DNA from: Marivita sp003149565
GTDB taxonomy: Bacteria > Pseudomonadota > Alphaproteobacteria > Rhodobacterales > Rhodobacteraceae
Assembly: GCF_965216415.1 (NCBI RefSeq)
Contig: NZ_CBDCFU010000001.1
Reading direction: 5' to 3' (one strand)
Length of the DNA: 64,000 nucleotides
The notes under the pieces are model-generated. The model had not been told where the DNA came from and ran no database searches. It saw only the letters and a program-made list of their open reading frames with translations. Shown one piece after another: positions 62,191 through 64,000 of this stretch (positions are counted from its first letter, which is position 1; every line of letters begins with the position of its first letter). The translations under genes and the position numbers were made by a program.

Positions 62191-63408
62191 ATGATGACGG
62201 ATTGGACCGGTCTAGGCGGGCTCGACGCACGCGGTGCGACCCAGTTCCGGGTCTTACAATGCATCCGCATGACCAAAGAGATTTCGCGCACCGACATCGC
62301 CCGCACGCTCGATAGCAGCCCGGCAACGGTGACCGCCGCCTGCGGCGCGCTGCTGGAAGGGGGCTTTATCCAAGAGGTTGAGCGCGCGCCCTCCGATCTT
62401 GTCCAACGCGGCCGGCCCCGAGTTATGCTGCAGATTAACGGCGACGCCTTTCATGTCGCGGGCATGAAGATCGCGCGGCACGCAATCCTGGCGATGATCG
62501 TGAATTCACGCGGCGACGAGATCGGCACCTATACCCAGCCTCTGGCAGCATCGCGGATGACGGCAGAGGATCTCGTACGCGAGGTCCGCCGCGCTCTCGA
62601 TGCCGCCTGCCTCGCCTGTGGGCTGTCGATCGACCGCATCGCCGGGGTTGTGCTTGGCATGCCGGGATTCGTAAACGGCGTGACGCGTTTCATGCACTGG
62701 TCCTCGTCGGTGATCGAACGCAATGTCGAATTTTCCCCGCTCTTCGAAGACCACCTCCCCTGCCCGACCTTCATCGACAATGATGCCAACCTGGTCGCAA
62801 AGGCCGAACACCTGTTCGGCGCGGGGCGCGGGTTGCGCAACTTCCTTGTGGTGACGGTCGAACACGGTGTCGGCATGGGCATCGTTCTGGATGGCGAACT
62901 TTACCGCGGCGAACGCGGCTGCGGCGCCGAGTTCGGCCATACCAAGGTGCAGATCGAGGGCGCGCTGTGCCAATGCGGCCAGCGCGGGTGTCTCGAGGCT
63001 TATGTCGGCGATTACGCCATGGTGCGCGACGCCGCCACCGGTCGCGTGGGCGAGGGCCCCAGTTCGATCCCTGAGATCCTGCAGGCCGCGCGGCAGGGCG
63101 ATACGCTGGCCCATGACGTGCTCGAACGGGCCGCGACATTTTTGGGCGTCGCTCTGGCAAACCTCGTCAATCTCTTCGACCCCGAGCATATCGTGCTGGC
63201 GCGCTCGCGCCCACCCTTTGATCCGCCTTATCCCGAGATCATGCTTGATGCGTTGCGGCGCAACACGGTGCAAGTCGACGCCCCCCTGCCCCCGATCACG
63301 GTCCGCAATCTGGACGAATCCATGTGGGCCAAGGGGGCAGCGGCGCATGGCATCGAGATGGTCTCGATCCTGCGCATTCGCGAGCAGGGTTCCGCCGATG
63401 CGGCTTAG
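62191..63408 (+). CDS. xylR: ROK-family transcriptional repressor (XylR type)
   Basis: A 405-residue ROK regulator: N-terminal winged helix (ISRTDIARTLDSSPATVTAA), then the sugar-kinase-like domain with ROK motif AEFGHTKV and the zinc site CQCGQRGCLE. Divergent from xylF, so it likely represses xylFHGAB until xylose binds. Start is 62191 or the next ATG at 62194. It overlaps the following gene by 11 bp. Confidence 0.9.
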   Translation: MMTDWTGLGGLDARGATQFRVLQCIRMTKEISRTDIARTLDSSPATVTAACGALLEGGFIQEVERAPSDLVQRGRPRVMLQINGDAFHVAGMKIARHAILAMIVNSRGDEIGTYTQPLAASRMTAEDLVREVRRALDAACLACGLSIDRIAGVVLGMPGFVNGVTRFMHWSSSVIERNVEFSPLFEDHLPCPTFIDNDANLVAKAEHLFGAGRGLRNFLVVTVEHGVGMGIVLDGELYRGERGCGAEFGHTKVQIEGALCQCGQRGCLEAYVGDYAMVRDAATGRVGEGPSSIPEILQAARQGDTLAHDVLERAATFLGVALANLVNLFDPEHIVLARSRPPFDPPYPEIMLDALRRNTVQVDAPLPPITVRNLDESMWAKGAAAHGIEMVSILRIREQGSADAA

Positions 63409-64000
63409 CGCGCTTCTTTTTCTCGCCCTGCCCGGAGCGGCGCTGGCCGAGCCGGTGCAGCCGCGCTTTGCGCCAGTCGAGATCGCGCCGCATGTCTATG
63501 GCGGCGGGTGGGAGCATTTCGTTGGCGGCGGCCTCGCGGCATTCGATTGCGACGGCGACGCTCTACCCGAGCTTTACGCCGCGGGCGGTGCGAACCCCGC
63601 GACACTGTTCCGCAACCGCTCGGACAGCGGCGTGGCGTTCGCGCCCGACACGCCTGACGCGCTCGCCCTGACCGGTGTGACCGGCGCCTATCCGCTCGAT
63701 ATCGACGGCGACGGAGTGCTGGATCTCGCCGTGCTGCGCGTCGGACAAGACCGGCTCATGCGCGGCACCGGCAATTGCGGTTTCGAGGCTTTTGAGGCCG
63801 AGCTGGGCTTTGTCTCGGACGACCGCTGGACCACGGCTTTCTCGGCCACTTGGGAAGCAGGTAGCACCCTTCCGACGCTGGCCTTCGGTACCTATGTCGA
63901 TCGCTCCGATCCCGACGGCCCGTTCGAGGCCTGCGACGCCACGCTGCTTTACCGGCCAGACGGCAGCACCTACGGCCCGCCCCTGCGGCTTGAACCGGGC
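63398..64000 (+). CDS. Secreted FG-GAP/VCBS-repeat protein, 3' end beyond window
   Basis: The first 201 residues are visible. A short signal peptide (MRLSALLFLALPGAALA) is followed by calcium-binding-loop-like repeats FDCDGDALPELYAAGG and LDIDGDGVLDLAVLR of the FG-GAP/VCBS propeller type, as in CRTAC-like secreted proteins. ATG 63398 lies inside the end of the ROK gene. Exported; function unknown. Confidence 0.75.
   Translation, partial: MRLSALLFLALPGAALAEPVQPRFAPVEIAPHVYGGGWEHFVGGGLAAFDCDGDALPELYAAGGANPATLFRNRSDSGVAFAPDTPDALALTGVTGAYPLDIDGDGVLDLAVLRVGQDRLMRGTGNCGFEAFEAELGFVSDDRWTTAFSATWEAGSTLPTLAFGTYVDRSDPDGPFEACDATLLYRPDGSTYGPPLRLEPG

Overview
The window looks like a piece of an alphaproteobacterial genome, most probably Rhodobacteraceae (Roseobacter/Paracoccus-like). 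Evidence is the high G+C, densely packed sugar-uptake operons with ATGA/TGATG gene overlaps, FrcK-type and SmoEFGK-type sugar loci, an HWE histidine kinase, and many IS6, IS5, IS30 and IS110 relics. This style is common on plasmids or chromids of that group, but no replication genes are visible here. I saw no rRNA, tRNA or CRISPR array by reading.

Layout. (1) 1-6916: ketose-type ABC operon on the minus strand (kinase, 3-epimerase-family isomerase, two permeases, ATPase, binding protein) facing a LacI regulator. (2) 7065-23043: a mobile island bracketed by inverted IS6-family copies, the left one inactivated by three in-frame stops and the right one intact. It carries htpG, an IS5-type element with a clean CTAA target duplication, an overlapping HTH + tyrosine recombinase + tyrosine recombinase operon, IS30, an IS110 relic, a second kind of IS6, an integrase fragment, and a multi-PAS HWE hybrid kinase split in two by an apparent 1-nt frameshift. 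(3) 23157-26817: TRAP transporter plus an isocitrate-lyase/PEP-mutase-family enzyme. (4) 26968-30337: gene graveyard (solo IS6 end, MFS fragment, WGR protein, frameshifted integrase, TPR fragment) and an intact DEDDh exonuclease gene. (5) 30882-43996: a 13-gene divergent pentitol/ketopentose cluster around a palindrome array at 40626-40688. (6) 44090-46883: IS6 chimera and relic flanking a gene whose protein carries the full R / STT / EQE signature of cholera-toxin-like ADP-ribosyltransferases. (7) 47309-54733: lactonase + sugar ABC operon divergent from a two-component system; then a dihaem cytochrome peroxidase-like gene. (8) 56048-63408: canonical D-xylose module xylF-xylH-xylG-xylA-xylB with a divergent ROK regulator, then the start of a secreted FG-GAP-like protein.

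How the genes fit together. The window is largely a carbon-scavenging region: three RbsB/XylF-type ABC systems, one MalEFGK-type ABC system and one TRAP system, each with its own catabolic enzymes and most with an adjacent regulator. Products of the pentitol and xylose modules converge on D-xylulose 5-phosphate and D-ribulose 5-phosphate. The 3-epimerase paralog in the pentitol cluster could in principle link D-ribulose and D-xylulose, but both its predicted catalytic glutamates are aspartate. The most novel-looking items are the ADP-ribosyltransferase-like protein, the two-recombinase operon, the E-to-D double substitution in the epimerase paralog, and the chimeric IS6.
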